Assembly (NCBI GenBank): GCA_021202845.1 | Contig: JAJQCF010000031.1 | Location: 179,549-243,548 of the forward strand | Length of the DNA stretch: 64,000 nt | Origin: Oscillospiraceae bacterium | GTDB taxonomy: Bacteria > Bacillota > Clostridia > Oscillospirales > Oscillospiraceae | Direction of reading: 5' to 3' | Shown: positions 36,897 to 46,065 of the stretch, one piece after another | Numbering within the stretch: the first letter of the stretch is position 1 | Layout: the number at the start of each line of letters is the position of its first letter | Made by a program: the position numbers and the translations under genes | Notes under the pieces: model-generated | Told to the model about the DNA's origin: nothing | Database searches by the model: none | What the model saw: only the letters and a program-made list of their open reading frames with translations

Positions 36897-37697
36897 ATGA
36901 AAGCATTTGTCTGTGTAAAGCAGGTTCCCGATACGTCAGGAAAGGTCGCCGTCCGCGACGACGGTATTCTTGACCGCGCCTCTATGGCGACCATCACCAA
37001 CCCCGACGACATGAACGCCGTGGAAGCGGCGCTCAAGGTCAAGGACGCCACCGGCTGCAAGGTCATTGTTGTCTGCATGGGCCCGAACCCCGCCGCCGGT
37101 ATGCTGCACGAAATTCTCGCTATGGGCGCGGACGAGGCTATTCTCATCAGCGGCCGCGAGTTCGGCGGCTCCGACACCTTCGCCACCAGCCAGATTATTG
37201 CCGCCGGTATCCAGCACTACGGTCTGGACGATGACGACATCATCTTCTGCGGACGTCAGGCCATCGACGGCGACACCGCTCAGGTCGGCCCCCAGATAGC
37301 CGAAAAGCTCCATATTCCTCAGATTTCCTACGCCGCAGACGTCGCTGTTGACGGCCGCAAGGTCACCGTCAAGCGTATGCTCGAGGACGGCTACATGATG
37401 ATAGAGACCAAGGCTCCCTGCCTTATCACCTGCATCAAGGAGCTGAACACCCCGCGCTACATGTCCGTCAAGGGCATACTCGAGTTCGACCAGAAGCCCT
37501 ACTATGTCTACGACTACAACGAGCTGAAGGACGAGCCTCTGATAGACCCCGACACCATCGGTCTTAAAGGCTCCCCGACCAATGTTTACAAGTCCTTCAC
37601 GCCTCCCCAGAAGGGCGTCGGCCGTATGCTTGAAGGCTCCGGCAAGGAGACCGTTGATGAGCTTTTCGGAATACTGACCGGAAAGCACATCCTTTAA
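36897..37697 (+). CDS. etfB: Electron transfer flavoprotein beta subunit
   Basis: The 266-residue protein starts KAFVCVKQVPDTSGKV and has the AMP/FAD-binding pattern FCGRQAIDGDTAQVGPQIAE near 118-137. Such EtfB proteins pair with EtfA to pass electrons between acyl-CoA dehydrogenase and NADH/ferredoxin. ATG 36897 has AAGGAGG and lies 11 bases after the dehydrogenase gene. Confidence 0.95.
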   Translation: MKAFVCVKQVPDTSGKVAVRDDGILDRASMATITNPDDMNAVEAALKVKDATGCKVIVVCMGPNPAAGMLHEILAMGADEAILISGREFGGSDTFATSQIIAAGIQHYGLDDDDIIFCGRQAIDGDTAQVGPQIAEKLHIPQISYAADVAVDGRKVTVKRMLEDGYMMIETKAPCLITCIKELNTPRYMSVKGILEFDQKPYYVYDYNELKDEPLIDPDTIGLKGSPTNVYKSFTPPQKGVGRMLEGSGKETVDELFGILTGKHIL

Positions 37698-37716
37698 TAG
37701 GAAAGGAGTACTGAAA

Positions 37717-38811
37717 ATGGCATTTGATTCTAAAGACATTGCCGCGTTCAGCGATGTATGGGTATTTTGTGAGCAGCGTGACGGCAAGCTGATGCCGACG
37801 GACTTCGAGCTCGTCTCCGAAGCGCGCAAGCTCGCCGACGAAAAGGGCTGCAAGGTCTGCGGCCTGCTGCTGGGCGATAACGTAAAGGGACTTGCCAAGG
37901 AGCTTGGCGGCTACGGCGCCGACAAGGTCTATGTCATCGAGCACCCCACCCTCAAGACCTACACCACCGACGCTTACACCAAGGCTATCTGCGATATAGC
38001 CGAGGACCTCAAGCCGGAAATATTCCTCATCGGCGCTACCTATATAGGCCGTGACCTCGGCCCGCGCTGCGCCGCCCGTCTGCGCACCGGCCTTACCGCC
38101 GACTGCACCCACCTCGACATCGACACCGCCAAGTACGTCCAGTTCCTGCGCGAGAGCTCCACGCTCGACGTGGACAAGATGAAGTGGGACTACGAAGACC
38201 GCGGCCTGAAGATGACCCGTCCCGCATTCGGCGGCCACCTGCTCGCCACCATCATCTGCCCGCGCTTCCGCCCGCAGATGTCCACCGTCCGCCCGGGCGT
38301 TATGAAGATGAACGACTTCGACCAAGCCAAGGCCGACGCCTGCGAGGTCGTGGAGTACAAGGTTGACATTCAGGACTCCGACCTTGAGACCAAGGTTATT
38401 GAGGTTGTCAAGTCCACGAAGAAGCTCGTTGACCTCATCGGAGCCGACATCGTTGTCTCCGTCGGTCACGGCATCAGCGCCGACGTCCAGAAGGGCATCG
38501 AGCTGGGCACCGAATTGGCCGAGGCTCTCAACGGCGTTCTGGGCTGCTCCCGCGCTGTTGTTGACGCCGGCTGGCTGAGCGCCGACCATCAGGTCGGACA
38601 GACCGGCAAGACCGTCCACCCGAAAATCTACATCGCCCTCGGCATTTCCGGCGCTATCCAGCACAAGGCCGGTATGCAGGACAGCGAGCACATCATTGCC
38701 GTCAACAAGAACCCCGACGCCCCGATTTTCGAGGTTGCGGACTACGGCATCACCGGCGACCTGTTCAAGGTTGTCCCGCTGATGATTGAGGCTGCCAAGG
38801 CTATAAAGTAA
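37717..38811 (+). CDS. etfA: Electron transfer flavoprotein alpha subunit
   Basis: The 364-residue protein has the C-terminal FAD domain of EtfA: SRAVVDAGWLSADHQVGQTG, PKIYIALGISGAIQHKAGM and IIAVNKNPDAPIFEVADYGI. It has no extra ferredoxin domain. ATG 37717 has AAAGGAG. It is the last gene of the operon, followed by a strong terminator. Confidence 0.95.
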   Translation: MAFDSKDIAAFSDVWVFCEQRDGKLMPTDFELVSEARKLADEKGCKVCGLLLGDNVKGLAKELGGYGADKVYVIEHPTLKTYTTDAYTKAICDIAEDLKPEIFLIGATYIGRDLGPRCAARLRTGLTADCTHLDIDTAKYVQFLRESSTLDVDKMKWDYEDRGLKMTRPAFGGHLLATIICPRFRPQMSTVRPGVMKMNDFDQAKADACEVVEYKVDIQDSDLETKVIEVVKSTKKLVDLIGADIVVSVGHGISADVQKGIELGTELAEALNGVLGCSRAVVDAGWLSADHQVGQTGKTVHPKIYIALGISGAIQHKAGMQDSEHIIAVNKNPDAPIFEVADYGITGDLFKVVPLMIEAAKAIK

Positions 38812-38832
38812 GCCGAGCATAATAACGACAAA

Positions 38833-38858
38833 AAACAGGAGGACATAGCGCCTCCTGT
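38833..38858 (+). terminator. Rho-independent terminator after etfA
   Basis: AAACAGGAGG pairs with CCTCCTGTTT around an 8-base loop, followed by a T-run. Confidence 0.95.
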
Positions 38859-38879
38859 TTTTTATTTCAGCTTTTCAGC

Positions 38880-39077
38880 TTATTTGAGGCCGTTTTCGTA
38901 AGCCTCTATCATCTTGCGCACCATCTGGCCGCCCACAGAACCGGCCTCCTTGCTGGTCAGGTCGCCGTTGTAACCGTCCTTCAGGTTCACGCCGACTTGA
39001 CTGGCAGCTTCCATCTTGAAGCGGTCCATAGCCTCGCGGGCGTTGGGGTTCATAATGCTGTTAGAATTCTTAGCCAT
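38880..39077 (-). CDS. Alpha/beta-type small acid-soluble spore protein
   Basis: The 65-residue protein carries the SASP features: MDRFKMEAASQVGV, then DLTSKEAGSVGGQMVRKMI, with the GPR protease site region around the first block. These proteins coat spore DNA and protect it from UV and heat. ATG 39077 has AAAGGAGATG. It is monocistronic, as usual for ssp genes, and supports a sporulating host. Confidence 0.95.
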   Translation of the reverse strand: MAKNSNSIMNPNAREAMDRFKMEAASQVGVNLKDGYNGDLTSKEAGSVGGQMVRKMIEAYENGLK

Positions 39078-39199
39078 TGCTGATTACATCTCCTTTGCTT
39101 TTTCGTTGGGAGTTGTCCCGCTTATATAATCTGCAAAGGATTTTTTAATATTCTGCCCTGCGGGTGCAAAAATATTTCCTCAAATTCAAATTAACAGCG

Positions 39200-40336
39200 C
39201 TATTTTAAAAGATAAGCAATCGCGGCGGCTAATTGCTCGTCGGAGTCCGTGCCCTGGGCGGCCGCCACGTCGGGCGTCAGACCGCCGGTTTTCACCAAAT
39301 CGACGCGGTTTGAGGTCAGCGCCATGAGCGTGGAGATGTGAACGGCGCTGCCGTCGCGGAGAAGGTATGTCAGCTGGGAGCGGTTTTTGCCGGTTGTGTT
39401 CTCGCCCACGAGCGTGGCCCAGTCGTACTCCTGAAGCGTGGCGGCGAAGAACTCGGCGGCGGAGTAGGTTTGAGCGTTGATGAGCACGGCCATCGGCATT
39501 TCCACGCAGCTCGCCTCGCTGGTATAGACCGTCTCCTCCCCGCTCTCATCTACGCTGACATATATGTCGCCCTCCGGCAGCAGATAGTCCAGCAGCTCGG
39601 TCAGCTCGGTGAGCAGCCCGCCGGGGTTGGTGCGCACGTCGAAGATAAACGCAGCGGCGCCCTCCCCTGTCAACTCCTCAATCGCGGCTATCGCGTCCGC
39701 GGCTGCGCCGGTTTCAAAGTTGTTGATGTCAATGTAGCCTATGCTGTCATCGAGCATAGTATACGCGACTGGGCTGTAGTAGATTGTGTCCAGCGCGAGT
39801 GTGACTGTCTTCTCCTCGCCGTTCGACAATATTCCCAGCTCAAATTCGCCCTCCTGCTCGCCCAGCAGCGCCTTGAACTCGGCGGTTGTCAGGCCGCGCA
39901 AATCTTCGCCGTTCAGCGAGACGATTACATCGCCCTCCGCAATGCCCGCGCCCTCTGCCGGTGAGTCCTCCGTCACCGCGTACACCGCGAAGCCGCCCGT
40001 CTTCTCGTCGGGCGCGACGGTTACGCCTATGCCGCCGGAGGTGTTGGCAAGGGTTTGCCTGTACGCCTCGTAGCGCTCGGCGGTCATGTAGTAGCTCCAG
40101 CTGTCGCCGAGAGTGCTGACCATGGCGGAGGCCGAGGCATCGGAGAGCTCGCTTAGGTCATAGTCGCCAATATAGTGCTCCTCAATAACGTCCAGCACCG
40201 CGTTTTGTTTGCTCAGCACTTCCAGCCTCGCCACGCCGCCGCAGAGCCACAAAACGCAGCCCGCGCAGGCGGCGAGCGTGAAAAGCATTGTCAGCAGTAT
40301 TATCAAAAGAGTTTGCGTTGTAAAAATTCGTTTCAT
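39200..40336 (-). CDS. S41 family C-terminal processing peptidase
   Basis: The 378-residue protein has an N-terminal membrane helix (8-33), a PDZ domain (about 100-180, GVTVAPDEKTGGFAVYAV) and an S41 protease domain with Ser near 290 (AQTYSAAEFF) and Lys near 315 (TTGKNRSQ) as the catalytic dyad. It is exported and likely faces the wall. It follows the M23 gene in the ftsEX cluster, an arrangement known in Firmicutes. ATG 40336 has AGGAG. Confidence 0.9.
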   Translation of the reverse strand: MKRIFTTQTLLIILLTMLFTLAACAGCVLWLCGGVARLEVLSKQNAVLDVIEEHYIGDYDLSELSDASASAMVSTLGDSWSYYMTAERYEAYRQTLANTSGGIGVTVAPDEKTGGFAVYAVTEDSPAEGAGIAEGDVIVSLNGEDLRGLTTAEFKALLGEQEGEFELGILSNGEEKTVTLALDTIYYSPVAYTMLDDSIGYIDINNFETGAAADAIAAIEELTGEGAAAFIFDVRTNPGGLLTELTELLDYLLPEGDIYVSVDESGEETVYTSEASCVEMPMAVLINAQTYSAAEFFAATLQEYDWATLVGENTTGKNRSQLTYLLRDGSAVHISTLMALTSNRVDLVKTGGLTPDVAAAQGTDSDEQLAAAIAYLLK

Positions 40337-40360
40337 TATCGCGCTCCTGATAGAAAATAT

Positions 40361-40403
40361 GCTCCGAAACGCGCCGTTTAATTCCTTCGGTGCGCTTCGG
40401 AGC
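40361..40403 (-). repeat. Stem-loop between the M23 and S41 genes
   Basis: GCTCCGAA pairs with TTCGGAGC, with an inner CGC/GCG match. On the minus strand it is followed by ATATTTTC, so it could partly terminate the ftsEX-M23 transcript before the S41 gene. Confidence 0.6.
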
Positions 40404-40425
40404 CGAATATATTGCTTTGCCGAAC

Positions 40426-41715
40426 TTAATAATCCGAGGCGTAGGAAAAGCTCATGCCGGAGAAGTAGCTCAGCGGGTCCACATTGGAGCCGTTGACGCG
40501 GATTTCAAAGTGCAGGTGCGGGCCGGTGGAGTTGCCGGTGGAGCCGACGTAGCCTATCGTCTGCCCCTGCGACACGGTGTCGCCCGCGGAGACGGCAATG
40601 GAGCTCATGTGCGCGTAGAGCGTAGTCGTGCCGTTGGAGTGGTAGATGACGACATAGTTGCCGTAGCTTGAGCTGTACTCGGCTATGGTCACGGTTCCCG
40701 CGGCGGCGGCGGAGATAGTCGCTCCGGCGGAGGCGCCAATGTCAACGCCCGCGTGGTACTTGGTGGTGCCGAATATCGGGTGCACGCGGTAGCCGAAGCG
40801 CGAGGTTAGGTAAGTGCAGCTCTGGCACGGCCAATAGTAGTAGCCGGAGGACGTGGTTACGGTGGTGGTCGTCGTGGTCGTGGTTGTGTTGTTGGCGGCA
40901 GCCGCGGCGGCGGCAGCGGCAGCAGCTGCTGCGGCGGCGGCCTCCTGAGCTTCCAGCTCCGCTACCATTTCGTCAATGCGCGACTGAATGGAGCTGCGCT
41001 GTGCCTCGCCCTCCTCGTAGGCGGCGGTGTACTCCTCGATGTCGTTTTCGAGGTCGGCAATCATCAGGCTGGCGGCTTCAATCTGCTCTTCCAGCTCCGC
41101 CTTTTCCTCCTCTAACTCGACTAACTTGTCCTCGTAGAGCGCCAAAGTGTCCTCGTACTCCGCCTGCGTGGCCTCCAGCGCCTCGCGCGAGGCTATGTAC
41201 TCGTCCTCAACGGACTGGTCCCACGCCATTATGTTGGTTATATCATCCCAGAGGGAGAGAAATTCGGAAAAGCTCGTCGCTTGGAAGAGCACCGTGAGGT
41301 AGTCCCACGTGTCGTTTTCCTCCATAGCGCGGACTCTGGCCTTGTAGCGGTCGTAGTAGTCCTGCTCCGTTTGCAGAGCCAGCTCCACCTCGCGCTGCTT
41401 TTCCTCGACCATTTCGGTGTAGAGCTCAATCTGCTCCTCGATGACCTCAATGTCTTTGCGCGTCAGCTCGTTCTGCTCGTCCAGAGCCTCTTTTTTCTCC
41501 AGTACGGAGGACATTTCGTCCTCCAAAGTGGAGAGCTGCTCGGATATGCTGTTCTGGCGGCTTTTTATCTCGTCGCGCTCGGCTTCCAGCTCGTCTATCT
41601 GCGACTGCGTAACCGCCGAGGCGAACGTGGAGCCGATAACTCCTATGACGAGCGAGCCGAGCAGCAGCACGGCCAGCAGTATGGCAACAAAGGAAATAAA
41701 CTTTTTATTATGCAT
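40426..41715 (-). CDS. M23 family peptidase with coiled coil (FtsEX-linked murein hydrolase)
   Basis: The 429-residue protein has a membrane/signal segment (9-33), two long coiled coils (about 38-125 and 160-255, Glu/Lys/Leu-rich), an alanine run, a threonine-rich linker (about 275-290), and a C-terminal LytM/M23 domain with KYHAGVDIGASAG and HLHFEIRVNG zinc motifs. Such coiled-coil hydrolases are switched on by FtsEX at the membrane. It lies 21 bases after ftsX. ATG 41715 has AAAGGAG. Confidence 0.93.
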   Translation of the reverse strand: MHNKKFISFVAILLAVLLLGSLVIGVIGSTFASAVTQSQIDELEAERDEIKSRQNSISEQLSTLEDEMSSVLEKKEALDEQNELTRKDIEVIEEQIELYTEMVEEKQREVELALQTEQDYYDRYKARVRAMEENDTWDYLTVLFQATSFSEFLSLWDDITNIMAWDQSVEDEYIASREALEATQAEYEDTLALYEDKLVELEEEKAELEEQIEAASLMIADLENDIEEYTAAYEEGEAQRSSIQSRIDEMVAELEAQEAAAAAAAAAAAAAAAANNTTTTTTTTTVTTSSGYYYWPCQSCTYLTSRFGYRVHPIFGTTKYHAGVDIGASAGATISAAAAGTVTIAEYSSSYGNYVVIYHSNGTTTLYAHMSSIAVSAGDTVSQGQTIGYVGSTGNSTGPHLHFEIRVNGSNVDPLSYFSGMSFSYASDY

Positions 41716-41736
41716 TTTGCGCTCCTTTGAGAAATG

Positions 41737-42627
41737 TTACACCTTGAGGTAGTTGCGGATTGCCACGTTGCTGCCGAACACGCCGACAACAAGTCCGATT
41801 ATGATGAACACTGCCAGCATCGGCCACATCAGAGTGGCAAAGGGTATTACGGAAATCAGCGCGCCGATGAACGAGGCGGACACCTTGCCGAACAGCTCCG
41901 CGTACAGCAGCCATTCCAGCACAAAGGCCACGCCGCCGCCGACAATGCCCAGCAGTAGACCCTCAATCACGAACGGGCAGCGGATGAAGAAGTTGCTCGC
42001 GCCGACCATTTTCATAATGGCAATTTCCTCGCGCCGACCGTAGGTGGCGAGCTTGATAGTGTTGGCCATGATGAACACGGAGACGATGAAAAGAATGATG
42101 ATGAGCACAACAGAGATAATGCTGACCACATTGCGCACGGAGATGAAGCCCTGACTTATCTCTTGGTGGTAGTTGACCTTGGCGACGCCGGTTATGTCCA
42201 TAACGCTGTCCGCCGTCTCGGACATGAAAGAGATGTCATTGAGATAAATTATGTAGCGGTTGCGGAAGAAGTCCGAGGTCACATCCTCAAACGTGGAGCC
42301 GCTTTCCTCATACTTTTCCACAAACAGCTCCATAGCCTCCTCGCGCGTGACGAAAACGACCTCGCTGACGTTGTCAACGGACTCCAGCCGCGGCTGCAGC
42401 GCCAGCGCCTCCTCGTCCGTGAGGCTGTCGTCCACAAAGGCGAGAATTTGGTTTTCCTGCTCAAGCTGCTCTATCACGTAGTCCACGTTGACGGCCAGCA
42501 GCGAGAATGTGCCCATTATAAGCAGGCATGCGACGATGACCGTTACCGAGGCAAAGGACATGAAGCCGTGGGTGAATATGCTCCTGACGCCCTCTTTGAA
42601 GAGGTAACCGATTCTGTTAATTTTCAT
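41737..42627 (-). CDS. ftsX: Cell division ABC transporter permease FtsX
   Basis: The 296-residue protein has the four-helix FtsX topology: helix 1 about 22-45, an extracellular loop (about 46-165) that contacts hydrolases, then three helices (about 170-195, 215-245, 265-288). Blocks such as GFMSFASVTVIVACLLIMG and RREEIAIMKMVGASNFFIR are typical. The start overlaps ftsE by 11 bases. Confidence 0.95.
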   Translation of the reverse strand: MKINRIGYLFKEGVRSIFTHGFMSFASVTVIVACLLIMGTFSLLAVNVDYVIEQLEQENQILAFVDDSLTDEEALALQPRLESVDNVSEVVFVTREEAMELFVEKYEESGSTFEDVTSDFFRNRYIIYLNDISFMSETADSVMDITGVAKVNYHQEISQGFISVRNVVSIISVVLIIILFIVSVFIMANTIKLATYGRREEIAIMKMVGASNFFIRCPFVIEGLLLGIVGGGVAFVLEWLLYAELFGKVSASFIGALISVIPFATLMWPMLAVFIIIGLVVGVFGSNVAIRNYLKV

Positions 42628-43306
42628 AAGCGTAGTACCCGTCCATTCCGTCGCTGATAACCGTTCCCGCGTCTATGGAGATGACGCGGCGGGAAAAGGC
42701 GTTCACCAGCTCCTTTTCGTGTGTGACAACCAGCACCGTGGTGCCCAGCTCGTTAATCTTTTGCAGCAGCAGCATCAGCTCCAGCGAGCGCGCGGGGTCA
42801 AGGTTGCCGGTGGGCTCGTCGGCTATAATGAGCCGCGGGCTGTTGACAATGGCGCGGGCTATGGCAACGCGCTGCTGCTCGCCGCCGGAGAGCTCCTGCG
42901 GCAGACGGGTCTCGCGCCCTTCCAGCCCCACTAACTTGAGCACATAGGGCACGCGCTCTCTTATCTCCCGCTTAGAAGCGCCGACAACGTGCATGGCGAA
43001 GGCCACGTTTTCGTAGACGGTCTTGTCCTCAATAAGCCGGAAGTCCTGAAATATTACGCCAAGAGTGCGGCGGAGTTTGGGCAGGCGGCGGCGCTTTATT
43101 GTCATCATGTCGAAGCCGTTGACGTTCACTTCCCCGCTGTCTGCCCTGACCTCGCCGGTCAGGAGCTTGATGATGGTGGTTTTTCCGCTGCCTGACGGTC
43201 CGACAAGGAACACAAACTCGCCCTCGTCGATGTCAAGCGTCAGCCCGTTTGCGGCGTGAGTCCCGCTGGACTTGTACGCCATGCACACGTCGTTCATATG
43301 AACCAT
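42617..43306 (-). CDS. ftsE: Cell division ATP-binding protein FtsE
   Basis: The 229-residue ABC ATPase has Walker [11 protein letters not shown] near 36-45, signature LSGGEQQR near 139, and Walker [13 protein letters not shown] near 160-171. FtsE drives FtsX to activate wall hydrolases. ATG 43306 has GGAGG. It is the first gene of the ftsE-ftsX-M23 unit. Confidence 0.96.
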   Translation of the reverse strand: MVHMNDVCMAYKSSGTHAANGLTLDIDEGEFVFLVGPSGSGKTTIIKLLTGEVRADSGEVNVNGFDMMTIKRRRLPKLRRTLGVIFQDFRLIEDKTVYENVAFAMHVVGASKREIRERVPYVLKLVGLEGRETRLPQELSGGEQQRVAIARAIVNSPRLIIADEPTGNLDPARSLELMLLLQKINELGTTVLVVTHEKELVNAFSRRVISIDAGTVISDGMDGYYAYEN

Positions 43307-43378
43307 TTTTTAATCCTCCGTTATGCCAAGGGATGTCTGCCGCGGCGCGCGGCAGGGTGGGTGTTAAAGTGGCTGCCG

Positions 43379-44467
43379 TTAATGAATTTTGTTCTGCGAG
43401 TTGAGGTACTTCTTCACCATGAGCGCCACCTTGAACACGATGGCGTGGTCGAACTCGCGCAGGTCAAGTCCCGTGAGCTTCTTGATTTTCTCCAGACGGT
43501 AGATAAGCGTGTTGCGGTGGACGAACAGCTTGCGGCTCGTCTCGGAGACGTTCAGGTTGTTTTCAAAGAACTTGTTGATGGTGTAAAGCGTCTCTTGGTC
43601 AAGCGACTCGATGGGGCTCTTTTTGAACACTTCGGAGAGGAACATTTCGCAGAGCGTGGTCGGCAGCTGGTAGATGATGCGCCCCAAGCCGAGGTTTTCG
43701 TAGTGGATTATGCTCTTGTCGTCGTCGAAAACGCGGCCCACGTCAATGGCGACCTGCGCCTCCTTGTAGCGGTCGGCCAATTCCCGCAGGTGGTGGGCGG
43801 TGGTGCCGATGCCGATGACAACCTTGACGCCGAGCTCACGGAACATGGCCTTTTCTATGGACTCCGCCGCGGCGTTGAGGTCGGCGGCATCAAAATTCGG
43901 CGACATCTCCATGATGATGACGATGTCCGTTTCGTTGACGGAGAGAACAAAGTCCTTCTGCTTTTCGGGGAACATTCCCTGCAGGACCTCGATGGCCGCC
44001 ACGTCGGACTTGTCTATCTGGCGCACAAGGAACACGGTGCGCGGCACGTCGGCGGTGAAGTGCAGCTCCTTTGCCCTGACGTAAACATCGCCCGGCAGAA
44101 TGTTGTCGGAGATGATGTTTTTAATAAATGTAGTCTTGTCGTGCTTTTCCTCATAGTTCGTCTTGGCCTCGGCAATGGCGACGCCGGCTAAAATGCAGAT
44201 GCTGCGCGCCATGCTGTCGTGTCCGCTGACGAAAACGGCGTAGTCGAACTTGCCTTCCACGCCGCCCAAGAGCTTGTAGGTGCGCACGTTCGTGGCGAAC
44301 ACCTGCTCCGGCGACTCGCTTATGCTCTGGAAGTCGTCCAGATAAGAACCTATCATCGACAGTTCGCTGCAGGCCACAACAAAACCTTGGCTGTCCGCTA
44401 CCCCTATTGTGCGGTCAGTCGCATCCTTGAGCTGAATGATAACGCTTTGAAAAATCCTGCTTGACAT
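43379..44467 (-). CDS. CdaR/PucR-type helix-turn-helix regulator
   Basis: The 362-residue protein starts with a sugar-diacid-recognition-like domain (about 5-135, RIFQSVIIQLKDATDRTIGV), has a central GGDEF-like region, and ends with a PucR-type HTH (about 308-340, NVSETSRKLFVHRNTLIYRL). CdaR relatives sense organic acids. It precedes ftsE on the same strand (72-base gap), but a link to cell division is not implied by the family. ATG 44467 has GGAGG. Confidence 0.85.
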   Translation of the reverse strand: MSSRIFQSVIIQLKDATDRTIGVADSQGFVVACSELSMIGSYLDDFQSISESPEQVFATNVRTYKLLGGVEGKFDYAVFVSGHDSMARSICILAGVAIAEAKTNYEEKHDKTTFIKNIISDNILPGDVYVRAKELHFTADVPRTVFLVRQIDKSDVAAIEVLQGMFPEKQKDFVLSVNETDIVIIMEMSPNFDAADLNAAAESIEKAMFRELGVKVVIGIGTTAHHLRELADRYKEAQVAIDVGRVFDDDKSIIHYENLGLGRIIYQLPTTLCEMFLSEVFKKSPIESLDQETLYTINKFFENNLNVSETSRKLFVHRNTLIYRLEKIKKLTGLDLREFDHAIVFKVALMVKKYLNSQNKIH

Positions 44468-44480
44468 ATTAAATCCTCCC

Positions 44481-44501
44481 TTTGTATCATTTTTGTATCA
44501 T
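44481..44501 (-). promoter_or_regulatory. Direct repeats before the CdaR-type gene
   Basis: TTTGTATCAT occurs twice, 11 bases apart (44481-44490 and 44492-44501), immediately upstream of the SD site. The one-helical-turn spacing suggests an operator, perhaps for autoregulation. The rest of the 267-base gap is AT-rich with nothing else recognised. Confidence 0.5.
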
Positions 44502-44734
44502 GTATGGTGCAACTTTTTGCCTTTGGTAGAATTGCTATGTAAATCGCTAATTGACATAATACGATATTTCTGTGCATTTTTCAATAGAAATCGTAAAATT
44601 TTTTGAAAATTTTTTGTTGCGGGGCGTTAAATAGCCCAAATTTCGGGTGCTAAATTCGCTTTTTTGCCCGAAGCGTAAAATTATTTAAGCAGATTTTGAG
44701 AAAAAAGACGAAATTGCCTGCCGCCTTTTTATCG

Positions 44735-45451
44735 TCATTTTGACGTATCATTATGAAATATCAGCTCCCGCTCCGCCTCGGTGAGACAGCGCCACTCCCC
44801 TGCCGCCAGCGTTTCGTCCAGCCAAAGCGCGCCGACAGCAAGCCTCCTGAGCGCTCTGACGGGCTTGCCGCGGGAGGCCAGCATTCGCTTCACTTGATGG
44901 TACTTGCCCTCTCTGACGGCCACGAGCGCCGTGGAGGGGGCTTCTATCGTCAGCTCCGCGCTCAGGCAGCGCGTGCCGTCGCCGAGGACTATCCCCTGCC
45001 TGAACGCTTCTGCGTCGCTCTCGTCCAAAACGCCCTCCACCTCGGCGCGGTAGAGCTTGCGCACGTTGTGGCGCGGGGAGATGACGCGGTGGGCGAACTG
45101 CCCGTCGTCCGTGAGCAGCAGCAGTCCCTCCGTGTCCTTGTCCAGCCGCCCCGCCGGAGCCACCCCGCGGCGGCGCAGAGCCTGCGGCAGCAGCTCCGTT
45201 ACGCACCGCTCCCGCGCGTCCTCGGTGGCGCTGATGTATCCCGCGGGCTTGTTCATCATTATGTAAACCAAACCTGTGAGGATTTCCGCGCCGTCGAGAG
45301 TGACATTGCCGCGCTCCGGCTCAACCTTCGTCTCTGGTGCTGTTATCACTGCGCCGCCGACCGCCACGCGGCCCGCTCTTATCGCCGCCGCCGCCTCGGA
45401 GCGCGTCAAGCCGCTCGCCGCTATCAGCTTGTCCAGCCTCGTAAGGGACAT
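44735..45451 (-). CDS. RsuA/RluB-family pseudouridine synthase
   Basis: The 238-residue protein has an N-terminal S4 domain (1-60, TRLDKLIAASGLTRSEAAAAIRAGRV) and a catalytic domain with the active Asp in PAGRLDKDTEGLLLLTDDG (about 104). RsuA-type enzymes modify rRNA uridines. ATG 45451 follows AAAGGGAGG and fits family length; the frame extends upstream without homology. It is probably monocistronic. Confidence 0.9.
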   Translation of the reverse strand: MSLTRLDKLIAASGLTRSEAAAAIRAGRVAVGGAVITAPETKVEPERGNVTLDGAEILTGLVYIMMNKPAGYISATEDARERCVTELLPQALRRRGVAPAGRLDKDTEGLLLLTDDGQFAHRVISPRHNVRKLYRAEVEGVLDESDAEAFRQGIVLGDGTRCLSAELTIEAPSTALVAVREGKYHQVKRMLASRGKPVRALRRLAVGALWLDETLAAGEWRCLTEAERELIFHNDTSK

Positions 45452-45541
45452 TTCCTGCGCCTCCCTTTCCGCTAATTCATATATGAAGTATATCATAATC
45501 CGCCGCGCTTGTGAATAATAATTGGACAAAGGGGTGAGAAA

Positions 45542-46000
45542 ATGCTTATAAAATCCATAAAGCTCAGCCGCAATTCCGCGGTTTTCGGGGTGGTTATGGC
45601 GGCGCTCGTGCTGGTCGGCGTACTGCTGCTCGCGGGCGCGGCGGGCAAGCGCGGCGGCGCGCTCTCCGGCGGCAGCGAGGAGGCGCGGGCGGAGTTTTTG
45701 CAGCGCTACGGCTGGCAGGCGGAAACGCCTGCGCTCAGCGAGGAGAGCGTCATCATTCCGCGCGAATTTTCCGACGTGATGGAGCAGTACAACGACTTGC
45801 AGCTCAGTCAGGGCTTCGACTTGCGCGACTACGCCGGAACGGAGCTGACCGTCTACTCCTACCGCATAGAGGGCTTCGACGGCGAGGAGGAGGTCATAGC
45901 CTCGCTCTACGTCAGCGGCGGCAGGATAGTCGGCGGCGACGTACACTCCACCGCGCTGGACGGCTTCATGGTCGGCGTGACAACAGGCAAGGCGGCGTGA
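45542..46000 (+). CDS. DUF4830 domain membrane-anchored protein
   Basis: The 152-residue protein has one N-terminal membrane helix (14-34) and an extracellular domain with EFLQRYGWQAETPA, IIPREFSDVMEQYNDLQLSQ, GFDLRDYAGTELTVYSY and a C-terminal strand GGRIVGGDVHS, which matches the DUF4830 pattern of Clostridia. Its function is unknown. ATG 45542 has AAGGGG upstream. Confidence 0.72.
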   Translation: MLIKSIKLSRNSAVFGVVMAALVLVGVLLLAGAAGKRGGALSGGSEEARAEFLQRYGWQAETPALSEESVIIPREFSDVMEQYNDLQLSQGFDLRDYAGTELTVYSYRIEGFDGEEEVIASLYVSGGRIVGGDVHSTALDGFMVGVTTGKAA

Positions 46001-46007
46001 GATGCCC

Positions 46008-46045
46008 AAAAAATTACCCCTCCCGCTTTTTCGGCGAGAGGGGTA
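46008..46045 (-). terminator. Terminator of the GntR-ABC operon
   Basis: TACCCCTC pairs with GAGGGGTA with an inner GC stem; on the minus strand it is followed by ATTTTTTG. Confidence 0.88.
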
Positions 46046-46065
46046 TGTGCTTATGCGTTATTGTT

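Noticed and set aside
40884..41297. Plus-strand frame rich in Pro and Arg inside the M23 peptidase region
   Set aside because: It is the complement of the Ala/Glu-rich coiled coil and linker of a well-supported gene.
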